From: Flavobacteriaceae bacterium
GTDB lineage: Bacteria > Bacteroidota > Bacteroidia > Flavobacteriales > Flavobacteriaceae
NCBI GenBank assembly: GCA_023262185.1
Contig: JALRDO010000013.1
Coordinates: forward strand, 1 to 62,235
Length of the DNA stretch: 62,235 nt
Direction: 5' to 3'
A program made the position numbers and the translations under genes. A model generated the notes under the pieces. The model ran no database searches and was not told the origin of the DNA. It was given only the letters and a program-made list of their open reading frames with translations. Below are positions 48,879 to 58,425 of this stretch, piece after piece. How positions within the stretch are numbered: the first letter of the stretch is position 1; the number at the start of each line of letters is the position of its first letter.

Positions 48879-50549
48879 ATGGAGACCATTGGAGGTATCG
48901 ACTTTGCCGTAATCGGACTGTATTTTATACTCATTTTCGCCATTGCGGCCTATGTGACTAAAAAAGAAAGGGCTTCGAGCAGTGCTCAGGGGTATTTCTT
49001 AGGCGGGCGCGATCTAGGATGGTTCGCCATCGGAGCCTCATTGTTTGCAAGTAATATTGGTTCTGAGCACCTAATCGGGCTCTCAGGTTCTGGGGCAAGA
49101 GGTGCCTTCCCTGAGGCACAATTCGAGATACTCGCTTCTCTGATTCTACTTCTTTTGGGCTGGATTTTTGTTCCGTTTTACCTGAAGAGTGGGGTCTTTA
49201 CCATGCCCGAATTTTTAGAGAGACGCTACAACAAAGGCGCTCGAGTATACCTCTCTGTGGTTTCAATCATCTCTTATGTGCTCACCAAAATTTCGTTTAC
49301 CATTTTCGCCGGAGCCCTCGTTTTTGAGGTGTTATTAGGTATTCCGTTCTGGATAGGAGCCCTAATTACGGTGTTGGCTACCGGTATATACACGGCTCTC
49401 GGAGGCTTGAAGGCGGTGATCTATACCGACATGGTACAAGCCGTGATCTTTATAATTGGAGGTATTTTGGCTACCTATTTTGGTCTTCAGGCCATCGGTG
49501 GATGGTCTAATGTGACCCTTGCTATTCAAGAAAATGCCCCAGACGCAGACACCTTTATGAGTCTTTGGCGCAATAAAGAATACCCCTGGACTGGAGTGCT
49601 TTTAGGAGCTCCAATTTTAGGTATCTGGTATTGGTGTACCGACCAGTACATTGTGCAACGTGTACTATCAGCCAAAGACATTTCAACCGCGCGTAAAGGA
49701 ACCATCTTTGGTTCGTTATTAAAGCTGTTACCGCTGTTCATCTTTATCTTCCCTGGAATCATCGCCTATGCACTTTCGGTGACGACCTATCCTGACCTGT
49801 TTACGGTTACGAATCCTATAACAGGCGAGGTGCGTACGACCACCGATGCAGCGCTTCCGGCCTTGATTTTACGGGTGCTTCCTGTGGGAGTTCGAGGACT
49901 AGTAGTCGCCGGTTTCTTGGCAGCACTGATGAGTTCACTCTCTTCGGTATTTAACAGCACCTCTACCTTATTCACCTTTGATTTCTACAAGCGTTGGCGT
50001 CCGAATGCCACAGAAAAACAGTTGGTCTTAGTGGGCCGATTGGCTACTGTGGCCCTCGTGATCGTAGGCTTGGCTTGGATTCCATTTATGCGTCAACTCA
50101 CCGAAGGTGGTGGTATCTACCGCTACCTGCAAAGCGTTCAAGCCTATGTGTCGCCTCCGATAGCGGCGGCTTTCTTGCTTGGAATTTTCTATAAAAAGAT
50201 CAATTCAAAAGGAGCTCTTGCAGCCCTTTGGACTGGATTTGTGCTTGGAATGGCACGCCTAGTGTTAGAGTACCTCACCCAAGAGTCAGGGCTGGCCTTA
50301 AATCCTGACGGAATGATTTATGCCTTGGTAACCATGAACTTCTTGCACTATGCTATCTTCTTGTTTGTTGTGAGTATTTCAGTGATGGTAGCGGTCAGTT
50401 TGGTAAATGCCAAAACAGCTCCTCCGGTCGAAGAAGCCTTGGTATACCAATATAATACGAGCACAAAAGAAAAGAGTCCAGCGATCGAACGTTATCTTTC
50501 GATTATGATCATCGCGGTGGTGCTCTTTTTGTGGTGGTATTTTAGGTAA
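48879..50549 (+). CDS. Sodium/solute symporter (SSS/SGLT family), probably sugar
   Basis: A 556-residue membrane protein with about 14 helices. Hallmarks: YFLGGRDLGWFAIGASLFAS, NIGSEHLIGLSGSGARG, GIYTALGGLKAVIYTDMVQA, WYWCTDQYIVQRVLSAKDIS and LMSSLSSVFNSTSTLFTFDF, matching the SGLT branch (glucose/galactose-type). Sodium and sugar sites lie in these segments. The GH13 gene follows eight bases later, so the pair could import sugar released by that enzyme. Substrate assignment to glucose-type sugars is inference. Confidence 0.93.
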   Translation: METIGGIDFAVIGLYFILIFAIAAYVTKKERASSSAQGYFLGGRDLGWFAIGASLFASNIGSEHLIGLSGSGARGAFPEAQFEILASLILLLLGWIFVPFYLKSGVFTMPEFLERRYNKGARVYLSVVSIISYVLTKISFTIFAGALVFEVLLGIPFWIGALITVLATGIYTALGGLKAVIYTDMVQAVIFIIGGILATYFGLQAIGGWSNVTLAIQENAPDADTFMSLWRNKEYPWTGVLLGAPILGIWYWCTDQYIVQRVLSAKDISTARKGTIFGSLLKLLPLFIFIFPGIIAYALSVTTYPDLFTVTNPITGEVRTTTDAALPALILRVLPVGVRGLVVAGFLAALMSSLSSVFNSTSTLFTFDFYKRWRPNATEKQLVLVGRLATVALVIVGLAWIPFMRQLTEGGGIYRYLQSVQAYVSPPIAAAFLLGIFYKKINSKGALAALWTGFVLGMARLVLEYLTQESGLALNPDGMIYALVTMNFLHYAIFLFVVSISVMVAVSLVNAKTAPPVEEALVYQYNTSTKEKSPAIERYLSIMIIAVVLFLWWYFR

Positions 50550-50557
50550 TTTGTACT

Positions 50558-52438
50558 ATGCACATTCGGTTAGGGCTACTGCTTTTTCTACTCTTAGGGC
50601 TGCAGATTGACGCTGAGGCCCAAATAAAGCGTATCGATCCACCACACTGGTGGATCAATATGCATGACGACGAACTCCAATTGATGATTCACGGGGATCA
50701 AGTGGGTAGCTATGAGGTATCCTTTCAAGAAGACGACGGGGTAAGGCTTCTTGGTGTTCACCGAGCTAAGAGTTTGAATTACCTCTTTGTAGACCTACGA
50801 GTAACGGCTCAACAGCCAAAGACCATCACACTTATTCTTGAGAAAGACGGCTCGAGAGTAGAGCAATCTTACGAACTGAAAGCTCGAACGCATTCGGCCG
50901 AGTCTATACGCGGATTCGATGCTTCTGACGCACTCTTTTTACTAACCCCTGATCGCTTTGCTAATGGAGATCCTGATAACGATTATTTTGATTCTCTTCG
51001 TGCTCCTTTGCCCAATCGTGAAGACGATTACGGTCGTCATGGGGGAGACATCAGAGGTATTATAAACGGTCTAGAGTATATTGATTCTCTAGGATTCACG
51101 GCGATTTGGCCTGGTCCCATGCTCATTAACGATATGCCCGAACAGTCGTATCACGGCTACGCAATCACAGATTATTATCAGGTAGATCCGCGTTTCGGAA
51201 CACTTGAAGAATATCAAGAGCTTGCAGATCAGATGCGCAAGCGCGGTATGAAACTGGTAATGGATCAAATCAATAACCACTGCGGATCACTGCATTGGTG
51301 GATGAACGATTTGCCCTTTGACGACTGGTTGAACGGACAAGCCAATTACCTTGAGAAGCAAGAGATTGCTTATGCGAGTCATAGGCGAACGACGCTTCAA
51401 GACCCTTACGTCGCGAAGAAAGACCTTAAGGCCATGACCGAAGGATGGTTTGTGTCGACGATGCCCGATTTGAATCATCGCAATCCTTACTTGGCCCGAT
51501 ATATCATTCAGAATAGTATTTGGTGGATCGAAACCTTGGGGCTGGGAGGCATCCGTCAAGACACCCAACCTTACAACGATCCAGCGTTTATGAGTCAATG
51601 GGCAGGCGCCATCATGGAGGCCTATCCGAATTTTTCTATTGTAGGCGAAGAGTGGAGCTATAACCCGATGCGTATCGCTTATTGGCAAGAGGGCAATCAA
51701 AATAGCGACGGATACCAATCTAATATGTACGCCGTCTTTGACTTCCCTTTGCAGGGCGCGCTTAGCGCATCACTCAAAGAGGATGAGGGCTGGGACACCG
51801 GATTGATCAAGTGGTATGAAGCCTTGTCAAACGACTTTATCTATCCCGATCCGAATGCCTTGGTGTTGATGGCTGACAATCACGATATGGACCGTCTCTA
51901 CACCCAGTTAGGTGAAGACCTAAGTTTGCATAAGATGGCACTGGCGCTTCTTGCGGTAAGTCCTCGCACTCCTCAGCTTTACTATGGAACTGAGATTCTA
52001 ATGCAAAACACGGCCAAACCCCACGACCACGGACTTATTCGTACTGATTTTCCGGGTGGATGGAAAGGCGACAAGGTCAACGCCTTTACAGGCACGGGGT
52101 TGAATCAAGAGCAGCTTGAGGTACAGACACTCACGCGTAAACTCTTTAGTTATAGAAAAAAGAGCAGTGAAATATCTAGCGGAAGAACCTTGCACTATGC
52201 CCCAGCCGATGGGGTTTATGTGTTGTCGCGATATACCCCTAACAAGCGTGTAACCCTTTTCATCAATAAGGTTGCCACCAAGTCAGAACTCAGTCTAGAA
52301 GATTATGAAGAACTTTCACTTCGACCTGGGCAATCGCTTTATGATATTGTAAATGAAACTCATTTTAAGGCCTCGACGCATCTGCAACTGGCTCCAAGAT
52401 CTTTTCTTTTAATTGAATCTTCTGATGAAAACCTTTAA
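50558..52438 (+). CDS. GH13 alpha-amylase-family enzyme (cyclomaltodextrinase/neopullulanase-like)
   Basis: A 626-residue enzyme with a signal peptide (cut near AEA-QI). An N-terminal beta-sandwich domain (about 25-115, PPHWWINMHDDELQLMIHG) precedes the TIM barrel. Catalytic residues: nucleophile Asp335 in GIRQDTQPYNDP, acid/base Glu364 in IVGEEWSYNP and the third Asp443 in LMADNHDMDRLY; the HGYAITDYYQVDPRFG and VMDQINNHCG blocks are present. The C-terminal beta domain ends at about 626. It resembles SusA-type neopullulanases of Bacteroidota, which cleave maltodextrins in the periplasm, but SusC/SusD genes are missing here. Operon with the symporter; overlaps the GDPD start by 14 bases. Confidence 0.93.
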   Translation: MHIRLGLLLFLLLGLQIDAEAQIKRIDPPHWWINMHDDELQLMIHGDQVGSYEVSFQEDDGVRLLGVHRAKSLNYLFVDLRVTAQQPKTITLILEKDGSRVEQSYELKARTHSAESIRGFDASDALFLLTPDRFANGDPDNDYFDSLRAPLPNREDDYGRHGGDIRGIINGLEYIDSLGFTAIWPGPMLINDMPEQSYHGYAITDYYQVDPRFGTLEEYQELADQMRKRGMKLVMDQINNHCGSLHWWMNDLPFDDWLNGQANYLEKQEIAYASHRRTTLQDPYVAKKDLKAMTEGWFVSTMPDLNHRNPYLARYIIQNSIWWIETLGLGGIRQDTQPYNDPAFMSQWAGAIMEAYPNFSIVGEEWSYNPMRIAYWQEGNQNSDGYQSNMYAVFDFPLQGALSASLKEDEGWDTGLIKWYEALSNDFIYPDPNALVLMADNHDMDRLYTQLGEDLSLHKMALALLAVSPRTPQLYYGTEILMQNTAKPHDHGLIRTDFPGGWKGDKVNAFTGTGLNQEQLEVQTLTRKLFSYRKKSSEISSGRTLHYAPADGVYVLSRYTPNKRVTLFINKVATKSELSLEDYEELSLRPGQSLYDIVNETHFKASTHLQLAPRSFLLIESSDENL

Positions 52439-53177
52439 ACTAATTCTGTTGACACTGCTTATGAGCGCTTGTACTTCTTCTGTTTCTGAACTGTATGTTA
52501 TCGGTCATCGCGGCGCAATGGGATACGAGACCGAGAATACATTGGCTTCTATCGAGAAGGCGGTTGAGTTGGGCGTGCCCATGATAGAAATAGATGTTTT
52601 TAAAATTGCTTCAGGTGAACTTGTGGTGTTCCACGACGATGAAGTAGATAAGCTCACCGACGGAATTGGCCCTATTGAAGCCAAGAATCTCGAAGAGGTA
52701 AAGGCGTTAACTCTTGAGGGAGGACATCGCATACCGACACTCATCGAGGTGCTCGACGCGCTTGACAAACGCACTTCGTTGAATATCGAACTAAAGGGTT
52801 CTAACACTGCCGATGATTCGGTGCGCATCGTTCGCGCGTATATCGCCGAACACGGATACAATGCAGATAAGTTTGTGTTTTCAAGTTTTAAGTGGGAAGA
52901 GCTTGATCGGGTACGTGAATTAGATGAGCAGTTTGACATTGCAGTACTAACCGGAGAAGATCCGCTCGATGCCATAAGCAAAGCTCAAGAGCTTAACGCT
53001 ATTGCGATTAATCCTTGGTACAAACGTGTGACAGCTGAAAATGTACAGGCCATTCATGAGGCCGGCTTCAAGGTGTTCACCTACACCGTGAACGAGCCTG
53101 AAGACATCGCCTTGATGCGTGAGTATAAGGTGGACGGAATCTTCTGCAACTATCCAGACAGAGCCTTAGCTCAGTAA
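52425..53177 (+). CDS. Glycerophosphodiester phosphodiesterase, lipoprotein
   Basis: A 250-residue GDPD that releases glycerol-3-phosphate from phospholipid headgroup diesters. A lipoprotein signal (MKTFKLILLTLLMSAC) is followed by the catalytic YVIGHRGAMGYETENTLASI and MIEIDVFKIASGELVVFHDD blocks, SLNIELKGS, and NAIAINPWYKRVTAEN with VDGIFCNYPD at the end. All expected metal and catalytic residues (H, R, E, D, H) are visible. It faces glpF-glpK, whose products take up and phosphorylate glycerol, so this corner may serve lipid-glycerol recycling. Convergent overlap of 12 bases. Confidence 0.94.
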   Translation: MKTFKLILLTLLMSACTSSVSELYVIGHRGAMGYETENTLASIEKAVELGVPMIEIDVFKIASGELVVFHDDEVDKLTDGIGPIEAKNLEEVKALTLEGGHRIPTLIEVLDALDKRTSLNIELKGSNTADDSVRIVRAYIAEHGYNADKFVFSSFKWEELDRVRELDEQFDIAVLTGEDPLDAISKAQELNAIAINPWYKRVTAENVQAIHEAGFKVFTYTVNEPEDIALMREYKVDGIFCNYPDRALAQ

Positions 53178-53903
53178 AGAAAATAAGAGGGCGGCAAAGG
53201 CTGCTCCGCAGAGCGGCCCAACAACAGGAATCCAAGAATACGACCAATTTCCGTCAGCCTTTTCTTTAACCGGAAGCAGTGCATGCGCAATTCTCGGACC
53301 TAAATCTCGTGCAGGGTTGATCGCGTAACCCGTAGTTCCTCCAAGAGACAAACCAATGCCCCATACGACGATGGCTACGGGTAGGGCTCCGATAGATCCC
53401 ATTCCGATTTTCTCGCCCGAAGCCATGAGCTCTGGATCTGTAAAATGTAGTATGGCGAATAAGAGCACGAAAGCTCCGATGAATTCACTGAAAAAGTTTT
53501 GCGCCACATTTGCGTATTCTGGGGCTGTGCAAAAAACACCTCTTCTCGTTTCAAGGCTTTCGGTTGCCTTGAAGTGGTCGTTATACATAAACCACACGCT
53601 GAAAGAGGCCGCAATCGCCCCCGCAAATTGCACGCCGACATAGCTGATAAATTCATTTATTGTCACGCTGCCATTGATCAAGAGTGCGAGGCTTACAGCG
53701 GGGTTGAGGTGGGCGCCACTGATAGGCCCTGCTACGACAACACCTACATACACAGCGAAGGCCCATCCTGCACAAATCAGTACCCAGGCACTAGCGCTGC
53801 TAAAAGATCCCTTGGTGTTCTTTAAAGAGACGTTGGCGTTTACCCCGAGTCCTAGGAGCATCATGAGGTAGGTGCCAAAAAATTCTGCTACAAGTGTATT
53901 CAT
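53166..53903 (-). CDS. glpF: Glycerol facilitator (MIP/aquaporin family)
   Basis: A 245-residue channel with six helices and both NPA half-helices: SGAHLNPAVSLALLI and TGYAINPARDLGPRIAH. The Asp after the second NPAR (NPARDLGPR) is the marker of glycerol-conducting members rather than water-only aquaporins. It is cotranscribed with glpK, whose stop lies three bases before its start. It supplies glycerol to the kinase. Confidence 0.94.
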   Translation of the reverse strand: MNTLVAEFFGTYLMMLLGLGVNANVSLKNTKGSFSSASAWVLICAGWAFAVYVGVVVAGPISGAHLNPAVSLALLINGSVTINEFISYVGVQFAGAIAASFSVWFMYNDHFKATESLETRRGVFCTAPEYANVAQNFFSEFIGAFVLLFAILHFTDPELMASGEKIGMGSIGALPVAIVVWGIGLSLGGTTGYAINPARDLGPRIAHALLPVKEKADGNWSYSWIPVVGPLCGAAFAALLFSLLS

Positions 53904-53906
53904 GGT

Positions 53907-55391
53907 TTAATGGTTAAGTGCGATTTGAATGGCCTTGTGCCAGCCTGTGATTGAGGTGCTCAACTTTTCGTTCATTGGGCTTGGATCAAAGGTCTGACTT
54001 TGTTCTTGCAGCGAAGCAATATGCGCGGTTGACTCAAAGAATCCTGTGGCTAGACCTGCGAGATATGCCGCTCCCAGCGCTGTAGATTCTACCTCGTGTG
54101 GACGAATCACTGGAGTCTGCAAGATGTCTGCCTGAAACTGCATGAGCAGGTTGTTGTTAGAGGCTCCTCCGTCAACCTTAAGGGCTTTGATGCTGTTACC
54201 TGAGTCTTTTTGCATGGCCTCTAATATGTCCATAGTCTGAAAGGCGATCGCATCTAGAGCCGCTCTTGCAATATGTGCCTTAGTGGTGCCGCGGGTGAGG
54301 CCAGTAATTTGACCCCTAACATAGGGTTCCCAATACGGAGCACCTAATCCAACAAAGGCCGGAACAAAATAGACGCCTTCACTGTCTGGAACGCTCGCTG
54401 CGAGCGCCTCAACCTCTGATGAGGCTTCAATGAAACCTAGGCTATCTCTGAGCCATTGGACCACTGCTCCTGCGATAAATACGCTTCCTTCAAGGGCGTA
54501 GGTCACCTGGTCGCCGATTTGCCATGCAATGGTGGTGAGTAGGTTTGCCTCAGACAAAACGGGTTGGTCTCCGATGTTCATGAGCATGAAGCAACCTGTT
54601 CCGTAGGTGTTTTTAACCATACCCACTTCGGTACAGTGCTGTCCGAAAAGCGCGGATTGTTGATCTCCGGCAATCCCTGAAATCACTGTGATTGCTCCGA
54701 GTACCTTTTCAGAACTGTGTCCTAAAACACCACTAGAAGGCACCACCTCTGGGAGCATGTTTTTCGGAATACGAAACAGCTCAAGAAGCTCCTCGTCCCA
54801 ATTCAGGGTATTGATGTTGTATAGCAGTGTTCTTGAGGCGTTGGTCACATCAGTGATATGTTTTTTGCCTTCGGTTAAATTGTAAATCAACCAACTGTCA
54901 ATGGTTCCTGCCTTGAGTTTTCCGGCCGCTGCAAGTTCTCGTGCACCTTCGATATGGTCGAGAATCCATTCGATTTTGGTGGCAGAGAAATACGAATCGA
55001 TTACGAGTCCGGTTTTTGATCGAATCATTTCGGCCTTTCCGGCCGCTTTCAAAGATTCACAACGTTCGGTCGTTCTCTTGTCTTGCCAAACAATGGCATT
55101 GTAAATTGGCTTTCCGGAATCACTGTTCCACACCACCGTGGTTTCACGTTGGTTTGTAATCCCAATTGCTTCAATGTCCTCTGCCTTTATGCCGGCTTTA
55201 GCTATGGCTTCACGCGCCACCTCTATTTGGCTTGTCCAAATTTCTTCTGCGTCGTGTTCTACCCATCCGTTCTGCGGAAAAATTTGCTTGAACTCTCTTT
55301 GTGCCACGGCATTTACAGATGCATTTTGATCGACAATGAGTGCTCGTGAGCTTGTGGTTCCTTGATCTAGGGCGAGTAAAAAGCGTTTCAT
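53907..55391 (-). CDS. glpK: Glycerol kinase
   Basis: GlpK phosphorylates glycerol to glycerol-3-phosphate. The 494-residue protein has the N-terminal ATPase loop [64 protein letters not shown] and the C-terminal [20 protein letters not shown] and [16 protein letters not shown]. Normal length. It is the first gene of a minus-strand pair with glpF; a near-consensus TATCTTTT lies about 20 bases upstream. The glycerol-3-phosphate dehydrogenase gene is not in the window. Confidence 0.96.
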   Translation of the reverse strand: MKRFLLALDQGTTSSRALIVDQNASVNAVAQREFKQIFPQNGWVEHDAEEIWTSQIEVAREAIAKAGIKAEDIEAIGITNQRETTVVWNSDSGKPIYNAIVWQDKRTTERCESLKAAGKAEMIRSKTGLVIDSYFSATKIEWILDHIEGARELAAAGKLKAGTIDSWLIYNLTEGKKHITDVTNASRTLLYNINTLNWDEELLELFRIPKNMLPEVVPSSGVLGHSSEKVLGAITVISGIAGDQQSALFGQHCTEVGMVKNTYGTGCFMLMNIGDQPVLSEANLLTTIAWQIGDQVTYALEGSVFIAGAVVQWLRDSLGFIEASSEVEALAASVPDSEGVYFVPAFVGLGAPYWEPYVRGQITGLTRGTTKAHIARAALDAIAFQTMDILEAMQKDSGNSIKALKVDGGASNNNLLMQFQADILQTPVIRPHEVESTALGAAYLAGLATGFFESTAHIASLQEQSQTFDPSPMNEKLSTSITGWHKAIQIALNH

Positions 55392-55469
55392 ATCAAGATT
55401 TTGAAATAAAAAGATACATTATTTCGACATAGGTTGAGACGATCACGCTGTCGATGTAGCCGCACTGTG

Positions 55470-55477
55470 TATCTTTG
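55470..55477 (+). promoter_or_regulatory. -7 promoter element TATCTTTG for mvaD
   Basis: Exact TAnnTTTG match nine bases before the ATG at 55487; it overlaps the TTG at 55475 and excludes it as a start. Confidence 0.6.
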
Positions 55478-55486
55478 ATCTACGCT

Positions 55487-56548
55487 ATGGATCATAACGA
55501 AGCTTTTATATCAGCCGTTCATTCCGCCACCCTCGAGAGATTTGAGACGACGCATAAGGCACCCAGTAATATAGCCCTTGTGAAGTATTGGGGTAAGTAC
55601 GACTCACAGATACCTGCGAACGCGTCGATTTCATTCACACTTTCTGAGGCGCATACTACTTCGCGTATTCTTTTTGAAAAGGCGGCTAAGTCTGAAGTGC
55701 ATGTGTTTTATGAGGGTGAGTCTAAACCTGAATTTGAGCCTAAGATTGTTCAGTTTTTAGAGCGTATTCGGCTTTATTGTCCATTCTTAAGTACCTATAA
55801 GATTACGATCGATACCGCTAATACTTTTCCGCATAGCAGCGGCATTGCTTCTTCAGCAAGTGGTATGGCGGCTTTAGCCATGGGTATCGTAGCCCTAGAG
55901 CAAAAGTTGGGCGGAATCGCCAAGGAGGCAATGCTCCAAAAGGCTTCTTTTCTGGGGCGACTCGGATCGGGTAGCGCCGCGAGGAGCATTGAAGGACCCG
56001 TCGTTTCATGGGGAGAGCATGCTGAATTAGAGAACAGCTCTGATCTGTACGCCACAAAATTCGAGCGTCCTCATGAGCTTTTTAAGACCTATCAAGACAG
56101 TATTCTGATCGTTCACAAGGGCACCAAAAAGGTGAGCAGTACATTAGGTCATGATCTTATGAAAAACCATCCGTTTAAAGAGGCTCGCTTTGAACAAGCC
56201 CAGTCGCATATAAGTTCACTGGTAGCAGCTATGAAAAAAGGAAATTTAGAGGCTTTCATTAAAATCGTAGAATCTGAGGCCCTAAGTCTTCATGCAATGA
56301 TGATGACCTCTAACCCCTATTTCGTACTCATGGAACCACAGACCTTAGAAGTGATTCAAAAGGTTTGGGACTACAGAGCGCAGACTAAAACTCCTCTCTG
56401 TTTTACCTTAGATGCTGGGGCTAATGTGCATTTGTTGTATCCAGAAGCGCATAAAAAAGAAGTCCATAGCTTTATCGAAAACCAGTTGAAGCAGCATTGC
56501 GAAGACGGATTCTACATTCACGATCGCTGCGGAGAAGGGGCGGTTTAA
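55487..56548 (+). CDS. mvaD: Diphosphomevalonate decarboxylase
   Basis: MvaD makes isopentenyl diphosphate from mevalonate-5-diphosphate with ATP. The 353-residue GHMP-fold protein has APSNIALVKYWGKYDSQIPA, the phosphate loop FPHSSGIASSASGMAALAMG, the catalytic-site block FTLDAGANVHLLYPEA and GSAARSIEGPVVSW. The mevalonate kinase gene follows, so this is a mevalonate-pathway operon, the usual isoprenoid route of Flavobacteria. Start is ATG 55487 by promoter position. Confidence 0.94.
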   Translation: MDHNEAFISAVHSATLERFETTHKAPSNIALVKYWGKYDSQIPANASISFTLSEAHTTSRILFEKAAKSEVHVFYEGESKPEFEPKIVQFLERIRLYCPFLSTYKITIDTANTFPHSSGIASSASGMAALAMGIVALEQKLGGIAKEAMLQKASFLGRLGSGSAARSIEGPVVSWGEHAELENSSDLYATKFERPHELFKTYQDSILIVHKGTKKVSSTLGHDLMKNHPFKEARFEQAQSHISSLVAAMKKGNLEAFIKIVESEALSLHAMMMTSNPYFVLMEPQTLEVIQKVWDYRAQTKTPLCFTLDAGANVHLLYPEAHKKEVHSFIENQLKQHCEDGFYIHDRCGEGAV

Positions 56549-56553
56549 TTGTT

Positions 56554-56561
56554 TACCTTTG
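56554..56561 (+). promoter_or_regulatory. -7 promoter element TACCTTTG for the mevalonate kinase gene
   Basis: Exact TAnnTTTG match just after the mvaD stop and 20 nt before the ATG at 56582; supports that start over the TTG at 56549. Confidence 0.5.
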
Positions 56562-56581
56562 AAGAAGGAATATTAAACAAA

Positions 56582-57520
56582 ATGAAAGGCCCTCTATTTT
56601 ACGCCAAAATATTGCTGTTCGGCGAGTACGGGATCATTAAAGATTCTAAGGGTCTTGCCATTCCATTCAACACCTTCAAAGGAGCCTTGCGCTTTGAGGA
56701 TAAAGACACTGCTGCACATAAAGAATCTAACAAAAAACTTGGGAGTTACGCCGAATACCTGCAGCAGAAACGCGCCGAAGGAGCACTATTGGTTGCTTTT
56801 GATTTTGAGCGTCTAGAGGCCGACTTGGTCGAAGGGATGTATTTTGACAGTTCGATCCCCATGGGATATGGAGTGGGGAGCAGTGGCGCCATAGTAGCTG
56901 CGATTTATGATCGTTATGCTACCGAAAAAATTACCGTTTTAGAGAACTTGACGCGTGAGAAATTATTAGATCTCAAGCAACAATTTGGAGTGATGGAATC
57001 CTTCTTTCACGGAACTTCATCTGGGCTTGATCCGCTTAATAGTTATTTAAGTATCCCCATACTTATTCACGCGAAGGATCACGTGGAGTCTACGCATATT
57101 CCATCTCAGAATCTCAATGGAAAGGGAGCTGTTTTTCTGCTCGATAGCGGAGTGGTGGGTGAAACGGCTCCGATGGTGCAACTCTTCATGAAGAACCTTG
57201 AGAACAAGCAATTCGAAGAGGTGATGCGCGACCAGTTCGTGAAATATACCGACGCCTGCATCGACCATTTTTTAAAGGGTGAGGTGAAAGGCTTGTTCAA
57301 AGACCTGAGAAAGCTATCTCAAGTGGTTTTTGAACACTTTAAACCGATGATTCCTGAAAGCGTCTTAGGACTATGGCAAAAAGGATTAGAAACTGACGCT
57401 TATTACCTCAAACTCTGTGGATCTGGCGGAGGAGGCTACTTCTTGGGTTTCACAGAAGACCTTGAACGCGCCAAACGCGAACTAGAAGGACACACCCTAG
57501 AAGTGGTATATACCTTTTAG
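56582..57520 (+). CDS. mvk: Mevalonate kinase (GHMP family)
   Basis: A 312-residue GHMP kinase that phosphorylates mevalonate. N-terminus GPLFYAKILLFGEYGIIKDS, the ATP loop in SSIPMGYGVGSSGAIVAAIY, and FFHGTSSGLDPLNSYLSIPI with the catalytic-site Asp; the end has LKLCGSGGGGYFLGF. Its adjacency to mvaD makes mevalonate the likely substrate. Start is ATG 56582: promoter spacing and the family N-terminus agree. The UbiA-family gene begins two bases after its stop. Confidence 0.92.
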   Translation: MKGPLFYAKILLFGEYGIIKDSKGLAIPFNTFKGALRFEDKDTAAHKESNKKLGSYAEYLQQKRAEGALLVAFDFERLEADLVEGMYFDSSIPMGYGVGSSGAIVAAIYDRYATEKITVLENLTREKLLDLKQQFGVMESFFHGTSSGLDPLNSYLSIPILIHAKDHVESTHIPSQNLNGKGAVFLLDSGVVGETAPMVQLFMKNLENKQFEEVMRDQFVKYTDACIDHFLKGEVKGLFKDLRKLSQVVFEHFKPMIPESVLGLWQKGLETDAYYLKLCGSGGGGYFLGFTEDLERAKRELEGHTLEVVYTF

Positions 57521-57522
57521 TC

Positions 57523-58425
57523 ATGAGCGTAAAGGCCCGCTTATGGTCGCTCTTTAGTGTTGCTCGATTGTACAACGGATTCCTCGTTGTCTTGGCGCAA
57601 TACCTTTCTGCTATATACATATTTGGTAGATCGTTTTCGGTAGCAGATTTACTGCTCAATAAAGACCTTCATCTCTTGGTTGGAGCAAGTCTTTTGGTGG
57701 TCTCGGCCGGATACCTCATTAATCAGTATTACGATTTACCCAAAGACCTCATCAATCGCCCTATTAAGACAATGGTTGGCTTGCAAAGGAGCCCTTCTAG
57801 TTTGATGCGTTGGTCGGCCCTTTTAATCAGCATCGCTTTGCTACTGAGTACTTTAGTTTCATTTCTGGCGTCGCTGTACTTTTTGGGTTATTTCTTGACC
57901 ATTTGGCTCTATTCGCATCGTTTGAGAAGCATACCGCTGTGGGGTAGCTTATTGTCAGCTTTTTTATCAGTGAGCCCCATTGCAGTCTTGTTTTTGTATT
58001 ACCGCTACTTTGACGTCACCATTCTCGCTTTTGCATTCTTTTTGTTCGTTTTGCTTTGGATCATCACCTTGATCAAGGATCTCGAGAATCTACCCGGAGA
58101 CATTGCGGTAGGGCTGCGTACGCTTGCGACCACATGGGGAGCTGAAAAGAACCGCCGCCTCATTCAAATTTTATTCGCCTTTGAATTCGTATTAAGCGCA
58201 CTGATCCTATACAGTTTCGAACTCTCACAATTGCGCTATTATTTTTATTTCGCCTCTGTAAGTTTTATGATGCTGATGGTTACCTTGTTTTTTAATGAAC
58301 GTCCAAATGTCTACAGCCAAATACATTGGTTCTTAAAATTGTTGGTATTCATGGGGGTTGCGGGGATACTCTTTTTTGACCTTTCACGCTTAAGTGAGCT
58401 AAAAGCGCTTATTTTTGCCCTCTAA
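57523..58425 (+). CDS. UbiA-family prenyltransferase (GGGP-geranylgeranyltransferase-like)
   Basis: A 300-residue membrane prenyltransferase with about eight helices. The first Asp motif is NQYYDLPKDLINRP (NxxxDxxxD) and the second is KDLENLPGDIAVGLRTL. Bacteroidota members are often annotated geranylgeranylglycerol-phosphate geranylgeranyltransferase, but menaquinone or heme O steps are other members of the family; no marker decides. Placement behind mvaD and mevalonate kinase shows its substrate is an isoprenoid made by this pathway. Confidence 0.9.
   Translation: MSVKARLWSLFSVARLYNGFLVVLAQYLSAIYIFGRSFSVADLLLNKDLHLLVGASLLVVSAGYLINQYYDLPKDLINRPIKTMVGLQRSPSSLMRWSALLISIALLLSTLVSFLASLYFLGYFLTIWLYSHRLRSIPLWGSLLSAFLSVSPIAVLFLYYRYFDVTILAFAFFLFVLLWIITLIKDLENLPGDIAVGLRTLATTWGAEKNRRLIQILFAFEFVLSALILYSFELSQLRYYFYFASVSFMMLMVTLFFNERPNVYSQIHWFLKLLVFMGVAGILFFDLSRLSELKALIFAL

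Noticed and set aside
52505-52981. 158-residue minus-strand open frame, Ser-rich
   Set aside because: Antisense to GDPD, whose catalytic motifs are intact; Ser richness is a by-product of the sense codons.
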